The notes beneath the pieces were generated by a model. The model ran no database searches. It saw nothing but the letters and a program-made list of their open reading frames with translations, and was not told the origin of the DNA. This document shows positions 32,723-41,295 of a stretch of DNA of 46,263 nucleotides, in pieces (the stretch's first letter is position 1; the number at the start of each line of letters is the position of its first letter). The translations under genes were made by a program, and so were the position numbers. This DNA comes from Opitutales bacterium (lineage in GTDB: Bacteria > Verrucomicrobiota > Verrucomicrobiia > Opitutales > UBA9783). The stretch is taken from contig JAEESJ010000045.1 in the NCBI GenBank assembly GCA_016286235.1, positions 1 through 46,263 on the forward strand. The letters run 5' to 3'.

Positions 32723-34039
32723 ATGCATACGGTTTATATTTCCTTTGGTTCCAATCTCGGGCATCGGTTGGGGTATCTGCAACGGGCGTTTGAAGCCCTG
32801 AACGGGCGTGCGCTGACGCAAATTGAACCCTCCGTAATTTTGGAAACACCCGCCTTGTTGCTTCCGAATGCCCCGCGTGAATGGGATAAGCCGTACCTGA
32901 ATATGGTGGTGCGCGCAAAAACTTCGTTGCAACCCGAGTCCTTACTGTCGGCATTAAAATCGGTTGAGGAAGCATGCGGTCGCGATTTGAACGCACCGCG
33001 CTGGAGCCCGCGGGAGATCGATTTGGATTTATTACTGTATGATGATGTTTGTCTGCAAAGCGAACGTTTAACCGTTCCGCATGCGGAGCTCAAAAATCGC
33101 GGTTTTTTTCTGCATTTACTCGCGATGCTGAACCCCGAGTTGAAATTTCCCGGAACCGACGAAACATTCGATGCATTGGCGCGTGCGGCTTTAAAAACGG
33201 AAAAGCCGTGGACGAAAACGATGGTTTTATATCCGCGTCTTATGGGTATTGTCAACGTAACGCCCGATTCGTTTTCCGACGGCGGCAAATGCCTGGAGCC
33301 CGATGCCGCAATTGCGCATTGCCAGCAACTAATACAAGACGGTGCGAGCATTTTGGACATCGGTGCGGAATCGACGCGTCCGCACTCGGAACAGTTAAGA
33401 ACGGCGGAGGTTGAATGGGAACGCCTGCAACCCGTGTTGGACGGATTGGATTTAACGCAAATTCCCGTCAGCATCGATACGTACCGCGAGGAAACAATCG
33501 AAAAATTGTTGTCGCAGTATAAAATCGCCTGGATCAATGATGTATCGGGGCGTTTATCGGAAAAAACACTTCGTCTTATTGCCGAAGCGGGTTGCAAAAT
33601 TTGCACGATGCACAGCCTGTCCGTTCCGCCGCGAAAAGATGAAGTCATCGACCCGCCGTTGGAACAAACAATGTATCTTTGGTGTCAACAGCAGGTCGAA
33701 CATCTCGCGCGTTGCGGTTTTGAATTGAAGGATATTATTTTGGATCCCGGCATCGGTTTCGGAAACACGCCGTACCAAGCGGGGTTGTTATTCAAAACAA
33801 TTGCACAGATGAAACATTGGGGTTGTGAGGTATTATTGGGGCATTCGCGAAAATCCTGTTACAACGCCTTGGGTATGTACGAACCGCAGGATCGGGATTT
33901 GGAAACCGTTTCGATTTCGTTGCTTTTAAAAAACAAAGTCGATTACTTCCGCGTTCACAATGTCGCCAAACATCAGCGTGCTTTTGCGGCACAGCAGTGG
34001 GTGGAAAGCTGTTACGAGGATTGGAAAAATGTTTGTTGA
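32723..34039 (+). CDS. folKP: Fused HPPK-DHPS (FolK-FolP)
   Basis: N-terminal HPPK: YISFGSNLGHRLGYLQRAFEAL...PRWSPREIDLDLLLYDD..HAELKNRGFFLHLL; C-terminal DHPS: LMGIVNVTPDSFSDGG...ASILDIGAESTRPHSE...ILDPGIGFGNTPYQ...LLGHSRKSCY. Confidence 0.95.
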   Translation: MHTVYISFGSNLGHRLGYLQRAFEALNGRALTQIEPSVILETPALLLPNAPREWDKPYLNMVVRAKTSLQPESLLSALKSVEEACGRDLNAPRWSPREIDLDLLLYDDVCLQSERLTVPHAELKNRGFFLHLLAMLNPELKFPGTDETFDALARAALKTEKPWTKTMVLYPRLMGIVNVTPDSFSDGGKCLEPDAAIAHCQQLIQDGASILDIGAESTRPHSEQLRTAEVEWERLQPVLDGLDLTQIPVSIDTYREETIEKLLSQYKIAWINDVSGRLSEKTLRLIAEAGCKICTMHSLSVPPRKDEVIDPPLEQTMYLWCQQQVEHLARCGFELKDIILDPGIGFGNTPYQAGLLFKTIAQMKHWGCEVLLGHSRKSCYNALGMYEPQDRDLETVSISLLLKNKVDYFRVHNVAKHQRAFAAQQWVESCYEDWKNVC

Positions 34040-34323
34040 GAGAGGTATCGTTTTAATGCTTGGATGTCGGCAAATCGTGCAAGGCGGTCGGATGTTAGAA
34101 TTTTTATTGCGTGCGGTGTTTTCACCCTATATGAAGCCCGTTCTCGTTCGTTTGGTACCACCTTCCTTAAAAGCGAATTTAAAAAAGCGAATGTTTTTTA
34201 CTTCCGGAGCACGTTGCCTTTCGAAATGGGTAATTTTTTAAAATTAAAGCATGAACAGAACGGGTTTTTCGGAACCGTTTGCCGTGCGGAGTGATTTCAA
34301 TCAGAATTTTCTAAAGTTAAATT

Positions 34324-35052
34324 ATGTACATTCGAGCCATTAAAACCGAACGTTTGGATCAACCGCAGGATTTGTGTGCGTTTGTTGATAAATTTTTACC
34401 GCCGTTGGAACAGCGAACGATTGTGGCGATTACGTCCAAAGTCGTGAGCATCTGCGAAGGGCGTATGGTTCCGAAAACGTCCGTATCCAAGGAGGAATTG
34501 GTAAAACAAGAGGCAGATGTTATCATCCCGAACCCCGAAGCGACCGATGATCGCATTATTTTGACATACAAAAATCACCTCTTGATACCGTCGGCGGGTA
34601 TCGATGAATCCAACGGGAACGGGCAGTATATTTTGTATCCGAAGGATCCGTTTCAATCGGTACGGAAAATTTGGGAATATTTACGTCAAAAATATGGCTT
34701 AAAGGAGGTCGGCGTCCTGATGACCGACAGCCGAACAACACCGTTGCGTTGGGGTGTAACCGGTGTCGCACTGGCGTGGCAGGGCTTTGCACCGACGGCA
34801 AGTTATATCGGGAAGCCCGACTTATTCGGTCAGCCGTTGCGGGTCACCAAGATCAATGTCGCGGATGCCTTGGCGGTTTCCGCGGTATTTGCGATGGGCG
34901 AAAGTTCCGAATGTACGCCTTTGGTACGGATTACGGATGTGCCGCATGTGGTTTTTGATGACAAAAATCATAATGCGGAAGAACTTTGCATCGATCCGAA
35001 GGAGGATCTTTATCGACCATTGGTGAAGTCGTTGGTTAGTGGAGAAGGGTAG
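34324..35052 (+). CDS. CofE-like gamma-glutamyl ligase (putative folate polyglutamylation / FolC2-like)
   Basis: IVAITSKVVSICEGRMV, LLIPSAGIDESNGNGQYILYPKDP, GVLMTDSRTTPLRWGVTGVALAWQGF: COG1478/CofE signature. Confidence 0.85.
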   Translation: MYIRAIKTERLDQPQDLCAFVDKFLPPLEQRTIVAITSKVVSICEGRMVPKTSVSKEELVKQEADVIIPNPEATDDRIILTYKNHLLIPSAGIDESNGNGQYILYPKDPFQSVRKIWEYLRQKYGLKEVGVLMTDSRTTPLRWGVTGVALAWQGFAPTASYIGKPDLFGQPLRVTKINVADALAVSAVFAMGESSECTPLVRITDVPHVVFDDKNHNAEELCIDPKEDLYRPLVKSLVSGEG

Positions 35053-35241
35053 GAGAGGAGCGGGGCAAATGTTTAGATAAGAATGTTCTAAACTTAATTT
35101 TTTCTTGAATTTCTTCGTTCAAGCGCAGCAAAAACCGCCTTCGTTATATTTCCCGATGCGATGATTGCGCAAAAAATTTGTCGAGCTTTTCGAGCCTCAA
35201 AAACAGTTGAATTTTCCCCTTAACACCTCCACTGTAAAACC

Positions 35242-36210
35242 ATGGCGGAACCCGTAACGTATCTGCTGGATTTTGAAAAGCCGTTGGCGGCGCTTCAGGA
35301 GGAGTTGGAGCGTTTAAAGAGACTTTCCGACGAAAATAAGGTCCCGGTGGCGGAGGAAGTGGAAGCCATTAAGCTCAAAATCAAAAAAACGAAGCGTGAA
35401 ATTTATGCCCATTTGACGCCGTGGCAGAAGGTTAAACTGGCGCGGCATCCGCGACGACCGTATGCGTTGGATTATATTCGGGGGATTTTTGAGAATTTTC
35501 AGGAGTTGCACGGGGATCGGCGTTTCGGCGACGATCAGGCGCTTATCGGCGGGATTGCGTACCTGCAACACCGACCGGTGATGGTATTGGGACAGCAAAA
35601 AGGGCGGGATTTGAAGGAAAACGTGCGGCGCAATTTCGGTTGTCCGAATCCCGAGGGCTATCGCAAGGCTCTGCGTTTAATGCAGCTGGCGGAACAGTTT
35701 TCATTACCCGTGGTTTCTTTCATCGATACGCCCGGTGCCTATCCCGGCATCGGTGCCGAAGAGCGTCACGTTGCGGAAGCGATTGCGGTGAATTTGCGCG
35801 AAATGAGCATCTTGAAAACGCCCGTGGTTGCGGTTGTCATCGGAGAAGGCGGCTCGGGCGGGGCTCTCGGGATCGGGGTCGCCGATCGCGTGTTTGTATT
35901 CGAAAACGCTTATTATTCCGTGATTTCCCCGGAGGGGTGTGCGGCGATTTTGTGGAAGGATGCGACGAAGGCCCCCGATGCCGCGGCGGTTTTGAAGATG
36001 TCCGCCGCCGATTTGAAGCAACTCGGCGTGATTGACGGTATTCTTAAAGAGCCGCTGGGCGGTGCGCACACCGATCCGAAAGCATGCATCAAGACCGTCA
36101 AAAATCTGTTGGAGGAGAAAATTCCGATTTTGATGCAGTTGCCGATCGAAACGTTACTGCAACAGCGTTACGAAAAATTTCGGCGCATCGGCGTGTTTGA
36201 GGAAATATGA
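35242..36210 (+). CDS. accA: Acetyl-CoA carboxylase carboxyltransferase subunit alpha
   Basis: LDFEKPLAALQEELERLK, RPYALDYIRGIFENFQELHGDRRFGDDQALIGG, SFIDTPGAYPGIGAEERHVAEAIAVNLREM, GEGGSGGALGIGVADRV. Confidence 0.96.
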   Translation: MAEPVTYLLDFEKPLAALQEELERLKRLSDENKVPVAEEVEAIKLKIKKTKREIYAHLTPWQKVKLARHPRRPYALDYIRGIFENFQELHGDRRFGDDQALIGGIAYLQHRPVMVLGQQKGRDLKENVRRNFGCPNPEGYRKALRLMQLAEQFSLPVVSFIDTPGAYPGIGAEERHVAEAIAVNLREMSILKTPVVAVVIGEGGSGGALGIGVADRVFVFENAYYSVISPEGCAAILWKDATKAPDAAAVLKMSAADLKQLGVIDGILKEPLGGAHTDPKACIKTVKNLLEEKIPILMQLPIETLLQQRYEKFRRIGVFEEI

Positions 36211-37523
36211 AGCCGATTGCTTTTGGAACGGACGGTATTCGCGGTAAGGTCGGAATGTTTCCGATTAACGAAGAAGGTTTCAAGGTTGTCGGTCGTGCTT
36301 GCCGATTGTGGTTGCAATGGCAAAATTTGCCATTAACAGTTGCCGTCGGTTGGGATACACGTCAATCCGGTAGTGCTTTGGCGCGGGCATTTGCCGAAGG
36401 GATGGGTTCGGGTGCGAAAGTAACCTTTTTGGAGGTTACACCGACGCCGGCGGTTTCTTTTTACACGCAACACGAACAAGTATCATTGGGTGTTTCGATA
36501 ACGGCATCGCACAATCCTTACACCGATAACGGCTTGAAGTTATTTAAGTCAAACGGTTCGAAGTTGCGCCGAGAAGAGGAAACCGAAATTGAAACTTTAT
36601 CTTCGGAGGCATCGGCGGAAAACTTTGGGAATCCGTCGATACAAACCGTCTCCGGGAGAGATTATTATCTCAATGCTTGGAAGCAAAAACTGCCGAAGGA
36701 TGCCTTGAAAGGACGAAAGATTGTTTTGGATACGGCAAACGGTGCAACGGTTTTTACAACCTTGCCGCTGTTGCGGTATCTCGATGCGGAATTGATTTTA
36801 TTTGGAGAACAACCGAACGGCGAGAACATCAATCGCGACTGCGGAAGTGAGCATGCGGATCGGTTGGAAGCGATTGTAAAGCAGTCAAATGCATGGTTGG
36901 GTTTTGCGCACGACGGCGACGGCGACCGCCTTGTGGTCATCGACGAACAGGGGCAGCGATTGGACGGCGATCGGCTTTTGGGACTGTTGGCGTTGGATTT
37001 TCATGAACACGGATGCTTAAGAAACAACTGTTTGGTTGTGACGGAGGAAAGCAATTCGGGGTTGGCGAAGTCGTTGCAACCGTTCGGCATTCGCGTTGCG
37101 ATCTGCGATGTCGGCGATCGCAACGTCTTTTATACGCTCGAAAAAGAGGATGCGGTTCTTGGCGGCGAAAACAGCGGGCATGTGATTTTTAAGGACGAAT
37201 CACCGACGGGCGACGGGTTGCGTGTGCTGTTGGAACTGTTGAAACTGGCGCAACAAAAACCGTTACACGAGCGTGCGCAGGCGATTACGTTGTGTCCGAA
37301 AAGTACTGCTTCCTTAACGGTTGCCGACAAACACCCTTTGGAACAACTGTTGCATTTGAATGCGGCAAAAGAACGCCTGGAGAAAACCTGTGATCGCATC
37401 CGCATCCGTTATTCGGGAACAGAAAATAAATTGCGGTTTCTGGTTGAAGCGGATACGCAAATGCTTTGCGAACAAATCTTAGTGCATTTAACGGAGGCGG
37501 CGAGGGTGGATTTTCAGCGATAA
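36207..37523 (+). CDS. glmM: Phosphoglucosamine mutase
   Basis: FGTDGIRGKVG N-terminus; active-site GVSITASHNPYTDNGLKLF; AHDGDGDRLVVIDEQG; GGENSGHVIF; RIRYSGTENKLRFLVE. Confidence 0.95.
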   Translation: MKPIAFGTDGIRGKVGMFPINEEGFKVVGRACRLWLQWQNLPLTVAVGWDTRQSGSALARAFAEGMGSGAKVTFLEVTPTPAVSFYTQHEQVSLGVSITASHNPYTDNGLKLFKSNGSKLRREEETEIETLSSEASAENFGNPSIQTVSGRDYYLNAWKQKLPKDALKGRKIVLDTANGATVFTTLPLLRYLDAELILFGEQPNGENINRDCGSEHADRLEAIVKQSNAWLGFAHDGDGDRLVVIDEQGQRLDGDRLLGLLALDFHEHGCLRNNCLVVTEESNSGLAKSLQPFGIRVAICDVGDRNVFYTLEKEDAVLGGENSGHVIFKDESPTGDGLRVLLELLKLAQQKPLHERAQAITLCPKSTASLTVADKHPLEQLLHLNAAKERLEKTCDRIRIRYSGTENKLRFLVEADTQMLCEQILVHLTEAARVDFQR

Positions 37524-37859
37524 GGTTTTGCGGTAAAAAGCAGAAAGCTGTGTGTTTTTGCGATTTTCCGAGAAGAAAAATAAGTATAAAAATGCTACCG
37601 TTTGTTTGGTAAAATCAAAGTTGTTGTGTCTGATTTGATAAATGTCCGAGGCATAACTTTGATGCAATATGCGGTTATCGGAAAACGGGAGAGCCATGAA
37701 AGGCGACCTGTAGGGTTAATAGCCCCCGAATTTAGTTCCATTGCTTTCGATTGATTTCGTTGAAGATTTTTTCTAACCTTCCTTATCAACCAAAAAGCAA
37801 TGGACGTTTCCTACTTTAGTCAGCGAAATCTCAGAACTACTTTTAAAAAAGCGATCTAT

Positions 37860-38963
37860 TTAGCGGTCATCCGAGTCTGCCCAAATTCTCATAAGTCTTC
37901 TGCATCGTGTGCTCATAAATTTCTTGTATCGAGGATGAGTTTCGACAAACTCGGTGAATGATTCCATTTCTTCAAATTTTATCACCATATTTTTCCAAAC
38001 CTTCGCCATGCCGCAACCTAAAAAATCCAGACTATAGGAGTTCAAAAAATCCAGAATACCAGCACCATTGCTTCCGCTTTTCGAGGAATATCTCTCAAGT
38101 AACACCATTCGCCTTATCCTTTCATTGGACTCCTTGAACCTGGTATACATCTGGTACGTACCAGAGGTGAACTTATCGTTTTGCAAATCCCCTTTAATGG
38201 TAAGATACCTTGAATAGTTCTTAGTCAACGACACGAAAAATGCCTTGGAAAACTCACCATGAGGTTCGCAGAAGCAAAGCATTTTTGCTATCTCATAACG
38301 CGCCCTCTGACTCTCATTATCATTAAGACGCGCTAAAACATAGGGATACCACAACGTTACTATCTCGGAAGACATAGCGTCAACTGCTTCGCAAAAGGAG
38401 ACATACCAATCGTTCATTCCGTTACAGTAAGAATTACAGATTAAATCATTATTTTTAGAAGCTGTTACCTTATCTTCACCGATCTGTCCCATCTTTATTC
38501 TTTCAACAAACGAAAGCAACGCAGTTTTTATATGCAAAGTCCTATTGTCCTGAAACTTCATATTATCAGGCAGATAAACTCTCTCACCACCTTCACCAAA
38601 TACATTCCAACTAAGCCAGGCTTTTAAGGTTTCTTTTGGATACGCGTATAAGCGAAAGAAATCAGAAAGAGTTTGGTGATGTCTGTAAAAAACATCGGTA
38701 AAAAAGTGCGCAAACCCGCTGTTGCGATCGAACAAAGCATTACATACTATATCAGTATCTTCTCTTAATTGTACGTCAGACAGTGTCCCCGGAAAAATAG
38801 CGTTGAATGCTTCGTATTTTTTCTCGAGCGCTCTTCGGACAATGCCTTTTACGCTTTCACGGAATCCTTCGTTAAAGGTTATTTCCGCCCTTCCCGATGA
38901 CATCCCGATGCCGGCAATTGCCGCACCGACGAACAGTGATTTGGTAATATGATGCATATTCAT
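37860..38963 (-). CDS. Exported orphan protein of unknown function
   Basis: 367-aa intact ORF with Sec-type N-terminus (MNMHHITKSLFVGAAIAGIGMSSGRAE); no family recognised. Confidence 0.6.
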   Translation of the reverse strand: MNMHHITKSLFVGAAIAGIGMSSGRAEITFNEGFRESVKGIVRRALEKKYEAFNAIFPGTLSDVQLREDTDIVCNALFDRNSGFAHFFTDVFYRHHQTLSDFFRLYAYPKETLKAWLSWNVFGEGGERVYLPDNMKFQDNRTLHIKTALLSFVERIKMGQIGEDKVTASKNNDLICNSYCNGMNDWYVSFCEAVDAMSSEIVTLWYPYVLARLNDNESQRARYEIAKMLCFCEPHGEFSKAFFVSLTKNYSRYLTIKGDLQNDKFTSGTYQMYTRFKESNERIRRMVLLERYSSKSGSNGAGILDFLNSYSLDFLGCGMAKVWKNMVIKFEEMESFTEFVETHPRYKKFMSTRCRRLMRIWADSDDR

Positions 38964-38982
38964 AACACCATGATGAGAACCG

Positions 38983-38999
38983 TTTTTTTTTTTTTGTCA
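38983..38999 (-). promoter_or_regulatory. TTGACA box running directly into a 13-nt poly-A tract upstream of the exported orphan
   Basis: Minus strand TTGAC-A13-CGGTTCTCATCATGGTGTTATGAATATG...; T13 on + at 38983-38995. Confidence 0.55.
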
Positions 39000-39284
39000 A
39001 GTAGTTTTTTAAAAAAATGGGAATTTTTTGGAGAAAAATTGCAGGGAGTGTCCTGTGATACTTTTAAGCGTCAAATGAAGAAGCGTGTGGGGATAAAAGA
39101 AGAACCGCTGCGCCCCCAAAAGCTCAGATGAGTCGGAAGACAGGTTGTTGCTGAGATTGAAATTTTACTTTACGCGAACGCCTGCCTCAGGCATCACAAG
39201 AGTTGTTGTTGCGAAAGCAGAAAAGGTGCGTTGAGGAACGGCTTTATCGGCAAATGCGACAAAGCAGATTTTTTTTAAGAACGG

Positions 39285-40559
39285 TTACGTTTGCAATGTT
39301 CTTCCGTAATTTCGTACCAGTTCTTCAAACAACTCCCCGCGTTCTTCGAAAGATTTGAATTGATCCCAACTGGTAAATCCGGGGCTGAGAACCAAGGTGA
39401 AGGCTTTGTTGGTCGGCAGATGCTTAAAAACATTCGGGAGTTTTTCGGCGTGAATAACCTTTGCTTTAAATTCCGACGCTTTTTGCATCAATTCCCGTCC
39501 CGTTTCGCCGACGAGGCAGACGGTTTGAACGGGATAACGGTTGAGTGTTTGAATAAATCCGTCCAAATTTTCGCCTTTGCCGCCGCCGCCCAAAATCCAC
39601 CATAAATTCGGCAAATCTTTCAAACTTTCCAAAGCGGCTTGGACGGCATGCAGATTGGTGCCTTTGGAATCGTTCCAGAAAGAAATCTCCCCGATGCGAC
39701 GGCAACAATGCAACCGATGCGGCGGCTGTTGAAATTCCTCCAACGTACGGCGGAGCGTTGCTTCGTCAATTTTCAAATGTTGCGCAAAGGTACGTACAAG
39801 CGCGAAGTTTTCCCGTTGGCCCTGCGAAAAACAGAGCGGAAATTGCGCTAACCAATCGTTCAATTCCCCGGCGGGCGGTGCAAACACAACCGACGGAGTA
39901 TGGGATTGAATTTCAAAGCTTTGAAAGGTTTTTTTCAAAGAATTACCGCAAAAACACGTTTTCTTCGTCCGTTCTAATAAGCGGTATTTTGCGAAAAAGT
40001 AGTTCTTCAAACCCCCGTGCCAGTTGAGATGATCGGGCGCGAAATTCGTCCAAAGCGTGTATGTCGGATGCAGGAATTTTAAGAATTGCGCCTGAAACGA
40101 ACTCACCTCACAAATATAAACGCCATCTGGCGAAAGTCCTCCGTTTGCGACAACTTCAGATAAAACCGTTCCGTTATTTCCGACCGAGAGTACTTCTTGT
40201 CCGCTGTTGCGCAACAGTTGTGTTAAAATCTCCGTGACGGATGTTTTGCCGTTGGTTCCCGTAACGGCGATGACGGGATTGTCGAAACAACTTGCGGCAA
40301 AATCCAATTCCGTGATGCTCGGAATATCCACCGCTTCCGCCTGTTGACGCCACGGGTGGTTGTGCGGAAATCCCGGGCTGAAAATACACAGACCGTATTG
40401 TTCGAAGTGCGGCGTTTGAGGTTGTTGCCGTTCATCGATAATTTCATACGGCAGATGCAACTTTTCACAAAGATGTGCGGCGCCTTTCCCCGATAAACCG
40501 TTGCCGAAGATACCGACGAGGGGTTTGTTTTTAAGGAAAGGGCGGAAAGTTGTGTCCAT
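39285..40559 (-). CDS. murD: UDP-N-acetylmuramoylalanine-D-glutamate ligase
   Basis: VGIFGNGLSGKGAAHL, VIAVTGTNGKTSVTEILTQLL, NFAPDHLNWHGGLKNYFFAKYRL, NDSKGTNLHAVQAALESL, LSPGFTSWDQFKSFEERGELF. Confidence 0.93.
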   Translation of the reverse strand: MDTTFRPFLKNKPLVGIFGNGLSGKGAAHLCEKLHLPYEIIDERQQPQTPHFEQYGLCIFSPGFPHNHPWRQQAEAVDIPSITELDFAASCFDNPVIAVTGTNGKTSVTEILTQLLRNSGQEVLSVGNNGTVLSEVVANGGLSPDGVYICEVSSFQAQFLKFLHPTYTLWTNFAPDHLNWHGGLKNYFFAKYRLLERTKKTCFCGNSLKKTFQSFEIQSHTPSVVFAPPAGELNDWLAQFPLCFSQGQRENFALVRTFAQHLKIDEATLRRTLEEFQQPPHRLHCCRRIGEISFWNDSKGTNLHAVQAALESLKDLPNLWWILGGGGKGENLDGFIQTLNRYPVQTVCLVGETGRELMQKASEFKAKVIHAEKLPNVFKHLPTNKAFTLVLSPGFTSWDQFKSFEERGELFEELVRNYGRTLQT

Positions 40560-40770
40560 GGTCAAAAGGGGGATCGATTGCAGAGTCGATACGTACTCCA
40601 GCAAGTTTAAATGCTTTTGGGTATTCTGTCAAAAACTGTTTAAGAACTTTTTGCGATGTTGTACCATGTTACCAAAATACAAACAACCCGCCTGTTAAAC
40701 AGAGTTGTTTTTCAAAAAATTTTTTCGGGACTTTCGGAAGTTTTTTTCAAAAAAATCCCCCTAAACGCCC

Positions 40771-40794
40771 ACGGGCACGCTTGCGCGTGCCCGT
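40771..40794 (-). terminator. Perfect 10-bp hairpin downstream of the OMP fragment, probable terminator
   Basis: ACGGGCACGC-TTGC-GCGTGCCCGT, followed on the minus strand (after ~13 nt) by a T7 run. Confidence 0.5.
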
Positions 40795-40872
40795 TGTGTT
40801 CTGTATGATACATTGCAGTCTTCCGACCGCTTACCCGACAGCCCTTCGACCGCCTTGTTCTCCACGTTCTTC

Positions 40873-41270
40873 TTAGAACGTGTAGGTCAAGCCGACTTCG
40901 GCGGTATGATTGAACGGCGTCTTGATCTTCTTGTCGCCGAACAACTTCACCTTCGCGGTGTTGAACAGTTTGTAGCCCAACGTCAGCTTCCAGTTTTCGC
41001 TGAATTCATAGCCGACACCCGCCATCAACTGCCACGCAAACACCGTCTTGGAAAGTTCGGTTTTGACGGCACTTTTCGTATCAAGAGCCTTCAAAGCGTT
41101 AACCAACGCGGTCTTGGTTGCAGGAGCGAAAGTATTCGCCACAAAGGCAGTGTTATCACCGGTGGTATGATTTGCCGTGTCACGCAACGTACGCGCATCA
41201 AAAGATACCTTCGCAACACCAAAACCGAGACCTGCATAAATACTCCACGCCTCTGTTATGGCAATGAGGG
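40873..41270 (-). pseudogene. C-terminal portion of an outer-membrane beta-barrel protein; 5' part missing
   Basis: IYAGLGFGVAKVSFDAR...FAWQLMAGVGYEFSENWKLTLGYKLFNTAKVKLFGDKKIKTPFNHTAEVGLTYTF shares the C-terminal AEVGLTYxF signature with the 25.9 kb OMP; coding similarity stops at a G/C homopolymer block at ~41270. Confidence 0.75.
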
Positions 41271-41295
41271 GGAGGGGGTTCAAGGGGGGGGGTAA

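Noticed and set aside
34324-35052. Coenzyme F420 biosynthesis capability because of the CofE-like gene
   Set aside because: No other F420 genes are visible and the neighbour is folKP; a folate role is more likely.
37595-37789. 64-aa minus-strand ORF in the glmM downstream gap
   Set aside because: Short, no recognised family, no ribosome-binding or synteny support.
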